NCBI RefSeq assembly: GCF_030272615.1
Contig: NC_081410.1
Span: 142,633,349 to 142,697,348 of the forward strand
Reading direction: 5' to 3'
Length of the DNA stretch: 64,000 nt
Origin: Cryptomeria japonica
Lineage: Eukaryota > Streptophyta > Pinopsida > Cupressales > Cupressaceae
Under the pieces are notes generated by a model, which worked only from the letters and a program-made list of their open reading frames with translations, had not been told where the DNA came from and searched no databases. Shown piece by piece: positions 12,420 through 21,712 of the stretch. The first letter of the stretch is position 1. Each line of letters opens with the position of its first letter. The position numbers and the translations under genes are program-made.

Positions 12420-14497
12420 CATAGTGATTTTATCCAAATATAATAAAAAGTCTGGGTTGTAAGGTAGGAATGTTTGTGGTAATGTGCTTTAAAATAGAAA
12501 TATATGAAACAATGAAGAAAAATACGAGTCTCATCAACAATATTGAAGAGGCAAATGGGATAGACCTCAGCCTTATGTTGCCCATATTCATTTGCTCCAT
12601 TTAGTGTCTTTTTGATTTCTTCCTTGTGGATTTTGGGGTGATGATAAGGAATGGTTATCATCGTCTTTGCACCAATTTCAAGCTCAATGCTATGCTAAAA
12701 CCCTCAATCAAGTGGTAGTCTTGGGGGCATCTTGAAAAACTTTGTCATGCTTATTCAACACAACCTGCACATCAATATGGGAAGCTTCGTTCGTGTTCAT
12801 GGATGGTTGTTTTGATGTGATCAAACATTGGGCACACAAGCTCCATTTCCTCTCTTGAAAGCTCTTTCCATCCTCTTAGCGATAATTACTCGGGATGCTA
12901 CATTTCATATTCCCTTTAGAACTACTTTCTTTACTTCACTTTGGAATCTTAATTCCATCAATTGGTATTTTTTTGAGATTTCTCTCAAGGATTGTAGCCT
13001 TTGTACTCCAAGCACCATGTCTATATCTCCTAATTCGACAACATAGAAATCCTCACATATCAAATGATCTTCAAGAGTCATTTTCAGCTGCCCAATTCTT
13101 TGTGCGCACAGTATGCTAACCCATCAGCCACAATCACTTTGAATACCTTGAAATTATTAGCTACTAAAGCCCCTTGCCACTAGATCCTCATCTGACCCAC
13201 AATTGATCAAGATGGCGATCCTTTGGCTTTCTCATACCATGTGAATTTTGAATGGATTATGCTTTTGAGTTCTAGAGAGAGTGACAAGAGTTCCTTCACC
13301 TTGGTCTTCTCCTTCATCAAATTCTTCATTTTCCTTGTCAGCCTTAGCTTCTTTTGTTTCCTTATCTAACATGAATTCAATATAGTGCACTTGACCTTTG
13401 CCAAGGCATTTGTGTCTTTGCTCCGAGCGTTCTTTGTAGTGGAAACATAGCCACTTCCTCTTTAGTTCATTTTTGTTGTCTTCATTTCTTTTTAATGGCG
13501 GGGGAATATTTTGTGTGCTTAAGTCTCTCATTTGGAACTTCTTATGGTTTACAAGAGGAGCATTAGCATAGGATTTATTTTAAGGTAAGGAAGATTCCAA
13601 AGGGTCCTTTTTTGATTGCTTCTTGAAGAGTGGAAAACTCCAAGGAATTGACAACCCCTTTAGTGACTGCCAATCCTTTAATGAGTAGAATTGTGATCCT
13701 TTTCTCAGATACATTAGGAACTTTGACAGCTACCCCTTGATAGTCACCTATGTAGTGTTCCACTAATCCATAGGTTTTTAGTTGTGCCAATTCTTGAAAG
13801 TTAATTTTTGGATCAACCCTATCAAATCTTTCAATTATCCTTTGGTTGAGCTCTTCAAAAGTAGTGATGAAACCATGCCTCTGTGTCTCTATACCATGGT
13901 ACTACCATTCATGGGCTACCCTTTCCAAATAAAGGGAAGCAAACATGATGGCTTCTTCTTTGTATGCTGCGTTTAGAAAAATGTAGATGTTGATTTTTTG
14001 GATCCAAGCATGGGCTGAACACTTTTATGTTTATAGTAACCTTGCCCAAATGTTGTTGCAATTCGTTGCTAGCATGATTCTGAATTGGTTTTCTCTTGGT
14101 TCGAGGATTGTTTGAAATTTGATGTTACAAAATGTGGAACATTATAGATCATCTTGAGTTTCTTGTTCTAGGGCTTTGTATTTAGCACAAAGGGTTGAAA
14201 AATCCTCTATTACTCCTGTTGCCTCTCCTTTCAATGAATTTGATCTCTTTTGAAGGAATTCGGTTGGAAGGGTTTGAGTGATGAATCAATTGTTTGGTTA
14301 ATGCCTGATGTACTTCCCCTTGTAAGTGATTCTAGAGCTTTTGACCTTGCATGACTTGCATCATCATTGCCATTGTGTCTTTGAGTGTTCATGCCATCTC
14401 TCTCTAGCCTGCATTCAAATTGATCACCTCTTCAAACATTGCTTGAGCCTTTTGTTGTGTTGTCAATTGGTGTCTCCATCCATCTGCCATCTTGTAT
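12420..14497 (-). pseudogene. Ty3/Gypsy gag-protease relic with the start of RT
   Basis: Reads right to left in several frames. At 14497 the gag begins MADGWRHQLTTQQKAQ. At 13980-13580 there is a typical capsid segment (ASLYLE...AHEW, HGFITTFEELNQRI, FQELAQLKTYGLVEHYIG). The CCHC region near 13480-13390 (KWLCFHYKERSEQRHKC) corresponds to the usual CFxCDEKxSxGHxC, with the second Cys lost. A protease region at about 13215-12790 has INCGSDEDLVARG where active copies have DSG, then DFYVVELGDIDMVLGVQ. At about 12690-12560 the RT linker appears (HSIELEIGAK, then PYHHPKIHKEEIKKT), after which homology stops. RT, RNase H and integrase are missing. Dead. Confidence 0.8.
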
Positions 14498-14539
14498 ATC
14501 CACTTTTCATCAAATGCATCAACTCTTGATTCTTGTTGT

Positions 14540-14883
14540 TTTTCTGATCAGATTTGCAATACACAGAAACACAGAAATACAACACATGAACAAAATAGAA
14601 CACAACACATATCCTAGGAAAACCTTCCTCGAGGGAGGAAAACCCAACCAAGAATATTTATCTTATATTAAATTGATTGATCAAAATGAAATGATCATCA
14701 CCTTCTATATATACAAAGCAAGGTGCCTTTTCTCAAGCAAGGTGACTCTTCACAAGAGTCGGCCTCATTCAAGAACCAAGGTGACTTTTCATCTTGGGTT
14801 GGCTCTTGTAAATATAAAATAATAATCTGTAATAGGCCAACTTGCTTCTAGAAATACCTCTTGCAGCTACAAAACACTAACAC
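14540..14883 (-). repeat. Copia-type LTR
   Basis: On the minus strand, TAAGAGGGAG (a polypurine tract, 14884-14893) is followed by TGTTAGTGTTTTGTAG, a typical LTR start. Inside are a TATATATAGAAGG promoter motif (about 14700) and a TTTTCCTCCCTCGAGGAAGG segment like the R/U5 region of plant Copia LTRs. The 3' end near 14540 is approximate. It lies directly upstream of the Gypsy gag start but carries its own polypurine tract, so it probably belongs to a different element on its right. Confidence 0.55.
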
Positions 14884-14916
14884 TCCCTCTTAGCTAGGGA
14901 GGTATTTTCAAATATC

Positions 14917-15295
14917 CTCGTCATGGAGTCTCTCTACATGATGCTCACAATGGCTACACCCATTTGTGTAAAAGACACATATCAGTCTCAAAGATTTACA
15001 AAGGTTCATCACAGAGTCTCTCAACATGATGCCCACAATGGCTACTCCCATTTGTGGAAAGAAACACATCGTCATGGAGTCACTCAACATGACATCCACC
15101 ATGGCTACTCCCATGTGTGGTAAGGAATATGTGCACAAGTGCCCATCACGGAGTCACTCAACATGACGTCCACCATGGCTACTCCCATGTGTGGAAAAAC
15201 ACAAGTACAAAGGATTCATCATGGAATGTCTCAATGTAATGTTGTCATGGAATCTCTCAACATGACATCCACCATGGCTACTCCCAGAGGGTGGA
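14917..15295 (-). repeat. Degenerate ~50-bp repeat array
   Basis: About six imperfect copies of a unit like CATGGAGTCACTCAACATGA followed by CATCCACCATGGCTACTCCC, beginning near 14920, 15008, 15071, 15147, 15221 (truncated) and 15245, spaced 25-90 bp apart. They lie just upstream (minus sense) of the polypurine tract of the Copia-type LTR, in the 3' non-coding part of that element. Confidence 0.75.
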
Positions 15296-15322
15296 TAGAA
15301 CCACATCTCCGTCTCATAGATG

Positions 15323-15515
15323 GACAAGGGCTTTCACCTCAAATTTCTCTCTCAAAGAAAAAATGCATTAACAAGGGCTTTCACCTCAAATTTCTCAGTC
15401 TCAGAGAAAAAATGAATTAACAAGGGCTTTCACCTCAAATTTCCCCGTCTCAAAGAAAAAATGCATTAACAAGGGCTTTCACCTCAAATTTCTTCGTCTC
15501 AGAGAAAAATGCATT
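15323..15515 (-). repeat. 48-bp tandem array, four copies
   Basis: Four head-to-tail copies starting at about 15324, 15371, 15420 and 15468, each containing ACAAGGGCTTTCACCTCAAA then TTTC...AGAGAAAAAATGCATTA. Period 47-49 bp. Next to the 14917-15295 array and probably in the same retroelement. Confidence 0.85.
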
Positions 15516-16379
15516 AACAATTGATAATGTGACTCCCTCTAAAGCTCCAAGTTCTGGCATTAACCTCCTGACCTCCTCGTCCAAGGTTGCCTCTGTTGGT
15601 TTTTCAGACTCCCTCTGAATGTTAATTCCTCCTCTTTGAAGAAACCGATCACAATGACAATCTGAATAGGTTCTTCCTCTTCGAGAGATGTCTCCAGTTA
15701 TGTGCCACCAACTCAGTCCCATGGCAACAAGTTGTGTCTCCATTCTTTAGCCTGTGTGACCTCCTCACAGGATGCATCAAGCTCTTCCTCCCTTGAATGC
15801 GATCTATCATTATCCCTTTGCTCCTCGATCTGTCCGAGAAGCATTTTTAGAGAGAGATTACTAATAGTTCATAGAATTAAACTATTCGAAGAGAAAAATA
15901 CAGACCAATGTTGGAAGCATACATGATTCACTATCACCAATGTTATTGCATAAAATTCATGATCATTAGTCAAAGGTACAAACAAGAAATACTTATCTCT
16001 TTATTGTTGGTACATTCTACAGATGTAGTCAGGCGCTTGTCTTGTAGTTTATTCTCAGTTGTTAATTGATTTCTCCTCATATGCTGCACTTAGACCATGC
16101 TCTACCTCATTTCAGACTTGTAAACACTTAAAAAATACACTAATTTTATTAATCTGATTGTTCACTTGAATCAAAGTGCCTCCTTTCGAATGGATATGCT
16201 TGTCCAATCAATTGTTGGTGTTGTCTAATATAAATTTGATGATCTTTCCAGAGTTCGCTTGATTCAATATGTTGAATAACCTTGGATCAATCTTAAGCTA
16301 TGATTTGAATCTCCCCTTTTATATCTTCTTCATTTGTCTGAAAGGAGTGTGACGCTTTCTAAGAGACATACCCTTTGGT
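15516..16379. other. Probable Copia-related relic, unassigned
   Basis: Minus-strand fragments such as SHSREEELDASCEEV (near 15800) and WWHITGDISRRGR (near 15700) look like pieces of the acidic linker between Copia integrase and reverse transcriptase, but the match is weak. From about 15900 to 16379 nothing is recognisable. Confidence 0.25.
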
Positions 16380-17720
16380 ATATGAAGTGCCTTCTCCAAG
16401 AGAGGCGTGTTGACGTGGCTAAAGTCGTATCGCTACAACTCTATCCGGCCAATGCAAAATAGAATTACCCGCTGAGTATCCTATCCTCTCTTGTATAAGG
16501 AATCCCTAATGATGTTTTAGTTGATCAAAGGGGACAACCTCAAGGTTCCAAATGTCAGTTCTTGACTGCGGGATAACTCAACGATTGATGTGTTTTGCTG
16601 GGAGCACAAGGGGACTTACGTTTTGCAACAAGCTGGTCTGCATCCTAAGATGCTGCATTTCCCAAGATGGGGAATAAAAGGAAAGGAGAAGGGTTTAGGA
16701 GACCTAAAATTACTGGTGTGTGAGTAGACAGATTCAACATAACCAATCTCTGCTTGCCCAGAATAACTCACAACTTCACAAGAACGGTGCAATCTTCAAG
16801 GGAGACTTAGAAGATTTTCAAATTGCAGTTTCATGCCTAAGCACCCAATTCTGGCGCAGCTCAGACGGACACCTGCAATTGAACTAAACACAATTTTAAA
16901 GGCTCAGACTAACCATACACATGGACACACAATTAGCATGTCCCCAATGGAATGAACCCTAATCCATCAAATACCTGCACACCAAAAGGATCTATCTAAT
17001 CTGTTGAAGGAAACCATGCAAACAAAATAAAACCAAGATGATAAACACCAAATCAATGTCCATATATTGATTTCAGCTGCTATTACAACAATTTCTGCAA
17101 CGTTTCTATGCTATTCCTAACTACTAAAAACTGTCTAACTTTCTACAAGAACTCTTACCTGATCTAACTAGAATCTAACAATCTAACCCTTTACAAGAGA
17201 AAGGCCTCTACCTTTTATAGATTTTACAATTTGAATTGATGGCCAGGATTGATTGCATCCAAGGTCCCTGATCTGCCTTCTAGAACTTGGCAGCTTTAAC
17301 CCATGCCCATTTAATCCTCAGTTATCCCCCCAACCACTTTCTCAACTACCTACAACTAGTTGACATCAATTTAGGTCTATCAGGTAGTTGGAAATAATTG
17401 ATCTGTGTCCCTTTGTTTTGAATACATTAGGTGGGGCCCACATGTAGTCCTTTACATTAACAATTCAGTTTTGCAAACCGACTTTTTGGAATTAAATCCA
17501 GCTGTGTATTTTTGAGTTTGCACATTTTGTAGCACTTTGTGTTCTTTGTCTTCAATCTCGTTGGAGGATTTCAACTCGTTGTCCGGGTGGTGGCACATTT
17601 CTCCGTACTTTGTCTTTTGATCCTGTGCTCCACATCCTCGCTTTTGGCTTTAATCGCAATCTGGTCCTTGATTTGTGCTTCAGGTTGACGCCCTAGCTCT
17701 TCCCGATGTTATCCTACAAA
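16380..17720 (-). repeat. LTR-like DNA related to the A1/A2 LTRs, inverted
   Basis: On the minus strand it repeats the layout of 3.1-3.9 kb and 10.0-10.8 kb: TATA-like TATAAAAGG at about 17211-17219, the core CTTGAAGATTGCACCGTTCT at 16783-16802, and the closing segment AACGTAAGTCCCCTTGTG...TTATCCCGCAGTCAAGAACT at about 16552-16625. No family ORF is attached on either side, so it is a solo or fragmentary LTR. Outer limits approximate. Confidence 0.5.
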
Positions 17721-17963
17721 CAATGAATTCCACTTTTAATAATCATTTTGAAAAATTAAATAAATTAATTTAACAATTATATTAAATTTTATCTTTAAAT
17801 GCCCTCTTTTCTCCAATATGAAGTTCGGTCCTTTATGATGTTTGGGTGATTTGAATCCATTGAAGCTTCTCGGGTTATTGACTTGCTTCCAAAATGACCA
17901 AATAATGCCGATTTTAACTCTAACTTTTTCGGCTCATAAGCTGATTTTGCTAATTGTCTTCTA

Positions 17964-17986
17964 ATTTCGGCCAATTTGGCCGAAAT
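17964..17986. repeat. 23-bp perfect inverted repeat
   Basis: ATTTCGGCCAA, one base, then TTGGCCGAAAT: a perfect 11-bp stem with a single-base centre. Role unknown. Confidence 0.85.
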
Positions 17987-18099
17987 GCTTAATTTGAACC
18001 TTTGTGTCATTTTTGGCATTTTGAGTCATTTGTGCCTACTTGCGCAACTTTGAAGCCTTAGTGGTTAAATGGGGCTTTTGTGTGTTGATGCTTTATAGC

Positions 18100-18400
18100 T
18101 TCGGTCGGAGTAGTCTCATAAAATCATATGTATAAGTAATGCTGATTATAGTTGATATGAATATATACATATTAATATATGTAATAATAATAAGTGTTAT
18201 TATTATTATATATATGAATATTTATATATGCATAATTTATATGTATCATTGTTTATACAAAATCGAATATGAGCACCGTATGTATATAAGTATTGATTGT
18301 ATTGATCAAATGAAATGATCAATATAAATCGATTCTCCACATTAATAGTTTGATATCAATTTATCGCTGTGTATATCGACAATAGTCAATCTCCCTTCAA
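18100..18400. repeat. AT-rich segment with TATA runs
   Basis: Rich in TATATA, AATAATAATAAG and ATATGAATATT. Contains TTGATCAAATGAAATGATCAA (about 18303), a hairpin also seen in variant form near 14680. Similar AT-rich DNA lies at 61.87-62.17 kb, also next to a GACATGTCT cluster. Confidence 0.5.
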
Positions 18401-18401
18401 A

Positions 18402-18590
18402 AACGATTATGAGAATCGTTACTTGTAGATAACAGTGATAACTAACGATTAGGAGAATCGTTAACTGCTGTCAACCGATAACAAACGATTAGAGGAATCA
18501 TTGTCTATTGTCAACTGATAACAAACGATTAGAGGAATCGTTGTCTATTGTTTAAACCGATAACAAACGATTAGGAGAATTGTTGTCTTG
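18402..18590. repeat. 41-bp tandem repeat, each unit with a hairpin
   Basis: Five units start at about 18402, 18443, 18484, 18524 and 18565, a spacing of 40-41 bp. Each contains AACGATT, 3-6 bases, then AATCGTT (copies 3 and 5 imperfect), so every unit can form a 7-bp stem. Linkers resemble GTCTATTGTCAACCGATAACA. Confidence 0.9.
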
Positions 18591-18617
18591 CAAATCGGAT
18601 TATGACTTTTGGTATAG

Positions 18618-18720
18618 AGACATCTCAATGAAGAGACATGTCTCCACTCACGTTGAGGCATGTCTATTCATCGACATGTCTCTACGTATGTAGAGGCATG
18701 TCTGTCCATTGACATGCCTA
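18618..18720. repeat. GACATGTCT cluster
   Basis: Several copies of the palindromic core GACATGTC or the variants GGCATGTC and GACATGCC within about 100 bp (for example AGAGACATGTCTCCACTC and TCGACATGTCTCTACGT). A related cluster is at 62180-62232. Confidence 0.7.
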
Positions 18721-18883
18721 TACCGTAAGGTATATATTATGATGGAGTTCGATTTTAATAGGCAAGTACAGTAATCGAAAGTGCAAGCCTCTAGATATCG
18801 ATCGTCTCCATTTAGCAGATTCTCAAATATGTTATGCATTAAGTTGTGTTCCCTTCACATAAGCAGCAACCTGCACTCAAGGG

Positions 18884-19711
18884 TTCATTGTCATATAGTT
18901 TAGTGAGAACCAAGTATTCATTGCCACCATTTTCCCTAAGGCACAACCTGCACTCAAGGGTTCATTGTCACCATTTTCTCTATAGAGGGTAGAGCACGAA
19001 AATGAAGATGCCATAATTCACAAGTGTTAGAAGATTCATGAATAAGTGCTTGTGAAGGAGAGATGCAAAGTTTGTACAGGCACCCATGTCGAACTCCAAT
19101 GGTGTGTTCCTTCTTGATGTTTGAGTTCTTAGGCCAGGCTAAGAATTTTCCATCCATGAAGGCAATTCTATATCCTTTGTCTTCAAGAGCTGATGGAAAT
19201 TAGGTTGCGTTTGATGCCTGACACAAATAGTAAACCTGTTGATTGAAGGGCAATGCCTGATTTTAGTTGAATGGTACAGGTTCCAATCCCATTCACTGGG
19301 TAGTTTGAATCATCCCCAATTGTGACTTCCTCATCAGATTTTTCTATCATAGTGTCTAAGTGCTCTTTGAATCCTATTATATGCCGAGATGCCCCACTGT
19401 CTATTACCCAGGTGTTAAGGCTAATTGATACTTGACTGGATAGAGCTGAGTAGAATACAAGTCTTTCAAAGTTTGTGTTGGGCTCATTGACTTCAGCAAT
19501 CGAGGCTTGAGGCTTAGGTCGGTTAGGACACTTTACAACAATGTGACCATATTTATCACATCTAAAGCATTGTACTTTAGATAGGCCCCTCTTCCTTTTG
19601 AATGATTGCTTCCTAGTTGAGTCCTTACCTCTCCTCTTCTTGGAGTTATTCCTCTTTCCTCTTTTATAAATCTGATCGGATCTTTTCATTGTCATATAGT
19701 TTAGTGAGAAC
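18884..19711 (-). pseudogene. Copia gag C-terminus, protease and pre-integrase
   Basis: Minus-strand reading from about 19713. A basic stretch and a complete CCHC knuckle (CFRCDKYGHIVVKC, about 19572-19531) come first, then an aspartic protease with an intact active site (WVIDSGASRHIIG, about 19410-19370) and the usual IKRNLISIS block (near 19195). It continues after one break through EDKGYRIAFMDGKFLAWPKN (19180-19120) to SNTCELWH...FRALPSIEKM near 18965, the pre-integrase segment. Gag N-terminus, integrase and RT are absent on this strand. Both ends carry the same 27-bp sequence (18884-18910 and 19685-19711). Immediately right, Copia RT runs in the opposite direction. Confidence 0.85.
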
Positions 19712-19713
19712 AT

Positions 19714-20802
19714 GCCTTCTACTGTTGAGGAAGCCTTCCAACATCAAGCCTAGAAAGAAGCCATGACAGAAGAGTATAAGTCTATTCTCAAGAATGATGT
19801 CTGGGACATTGTGCCTAGGCCTACGAACAAATTAGTAGTGTCTTCTAAGTGGCTTTTCAAAATCAAACATGTTGCAGATGGAAGTATTGAAAAATACAAA
19901 GCAAGGTTTGTCGCTAGAGGTTTCTCTTAGAAAGAGGGAATTGATTATGAAGAAACATTTGCTCTTATTGCCTGATACATTTCTGTTAGAGCTGTGATTG
20001 CTATTGTTGCATCAAAAGGATGGAAAATCTATCAAATGGATGTAAAAACTGCATTTCTAAACGGTGCAATAGAGGAGGAAGTCTATCTGGAACAACCTGA
20101 AGGATTTGTAGTGCATGGACAACATTCTCATGTTTGCAAATTGAAGAAAGCCTTATATGGGCTCAAACAGGCTCCTCGGGCCTGGTATGAAAGGATAGAT
20201 CACTATCTATCAGGACTTGGCCTCTCAAAGAATGATGCAGATCCGAACCTTTACTTCAAGCCGAATTTGACATGAAGGACTTAGGGCTTCTACACTATTT
20301 TCTCAGTTTAGAAGTATGGCAACAGACTGATGGGATTATTCTAAATCAAGGGAAATACACTATTGACATTCTAAAAAGGTTTGGAATGATGGATTGTAAA
20401 TCTATGTCTACTCCCATGGAAACAAACTTACACAAGTTAAGAGAGGCAACTGCAAGTTCTGAATCAGCAGATTCCACCCTCTACCGATAGATGATTGGAT
20501 CATTGATGTATTTGGTCAATACTAGACCAGATATTTGTTATGTTGTGAATGCACTCAGTCAGTTCATGTGTGAACCGAAGCAATTACATATAGTTACAAC
20601 AAAACACATCTTGAGATATCTTCGTGGAACAATTGGATATGGCTTAAAGTATAAAGATGTAGATCTAAACTTATATGGATATACAGACTCAGATTGGGTT
20701 GGAAGTGTGGTAGATCGTAAAAGCACATCAGGGTGTTGCTTCAGTTTAGGATCAGCTATGATATCTTGGTTTAGCAGAAAGATTAAACTTATTTGCAGCT
20801 TT
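19714..20802 (+). pseudogene. Copia reverse transcriptase-RNase H, catalytic motif deleted
   Basis: Begins with the segment before RT (EAFQHQA-KEAMTEEYKSI), then VVSSKWLFKIKH, YKARFVARGFS, YQMDVKTAFLNGAIEEEVYL and ALYGLKQAPRAWYERIDHYL. At about 20264 YFKPN is joined directly to LTMKDLGLLHYFLSLEV. The stretch that should hold the YVDD catalytic motif is missing. RNase H follows with SLMYLVNTRPDICYVVNALS, LRYLRGTIGYGLKY and DSDWVGSVVDRKSTSGCCF, and breaks off after ISWFSRKI, where the truncated LTR of element D begins (20803). In-frame stops at 19928-19930 and 19972-19974. Not functional. Confidence 0.9.
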
Positions 20803-21525
20803 ACCATAACACAAATATTTTTGGTGAGGAAACTCGATAGGGGAAAAACCTCGGTGGGATTTGTGACCCACAATGTTTACTCATTGGCCAATATGAATAA
20901 ATATTACTTAGTACAATAGGGGCCTGCACATGCAGGAAGGCCAACTGCCTAGAGCTCACTGCTCAACAACAAAAAGGAGTCCCACTGACTACACAAGTGG
21001 ATGGTTAAATCCAATAACAATGTACTGCTTCAAAATAGCATCTGTGATGCTGGATTGAGTACCGGTTTACGCTCTGTCGGATACCTCTGCCAAAACCTTG
21101 CTTCGCTCTGCTCTGCTCTTATTCGCTCTCAAGATAAATAAATCAAAGTGCATAAACAACTACTTGCTATCATAACCTATCACATATTACCACTTCCTTA
21201 CATTACATATCATATTCCTACATATGTTCAAATGACCTACAAGATCTCATACATATATGAGTCTTTACAATACATCATGTCGGCCATACAAATATAATAT
21301 TACATTACAATACATTTTGCATAAACAATATTATTTCCATGTTGGCTTTGGATGCCGGTATGATCTGCTGCTGGTGTAGACGGATGCCAGTGTGAGTAAA
21401 CCTTGTAGTGATTGTCGATGCCGGTAGGTGAAGTCTACTGCCGGTAGAACTTGTGAACCATGTTACCAGTTGGTAGCCATCAATGACAACATCAACCATT
21501 CTCATCTGAGTGTATAATGCCAACA
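20803..21525 (-). repeat. Element D 3' LTR, truncated
   Basis: Matches 26649-27371 over the same length (723 bp). The end next to the polypurine tract is intact (TGTTGGCATTATACAC on the minus strand). The distal end is cut at 20803, where the sequence passes straight into Copia RNase H in the opposite orientation. Confidence 0.9.
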
Positions 21526-21540
21526 ATCTCCCCCTTTGGC
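21526..21540 (-). promoter_or_regulatory. Element D polypurine tract
   Basis: On the minus strand GCCAAAGGGGGAGAT sits directly before the LTR start TGTTGGCATT. This is the plus-strand primer expected at the inner edge of a 3' LTR and is nearly the same as in the Copia element at 43412-43425. Confidence 0.85.
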
Positions 21541-21712
21541 ATTGATGGCAACACTCATGAGAAAAATCAAAACTGATATCCAAAATGAAGTCCAAAAACT
21601 GAGAGTGCTCCTCCTTGAGCAAATGATCTCCTTCTGTATAGTTTTCTCATTACACCACTCCCCCTTTGACATCAATGACAAAGGATGTCAAAAGTATCAA
21701 AAATTCAAATAT

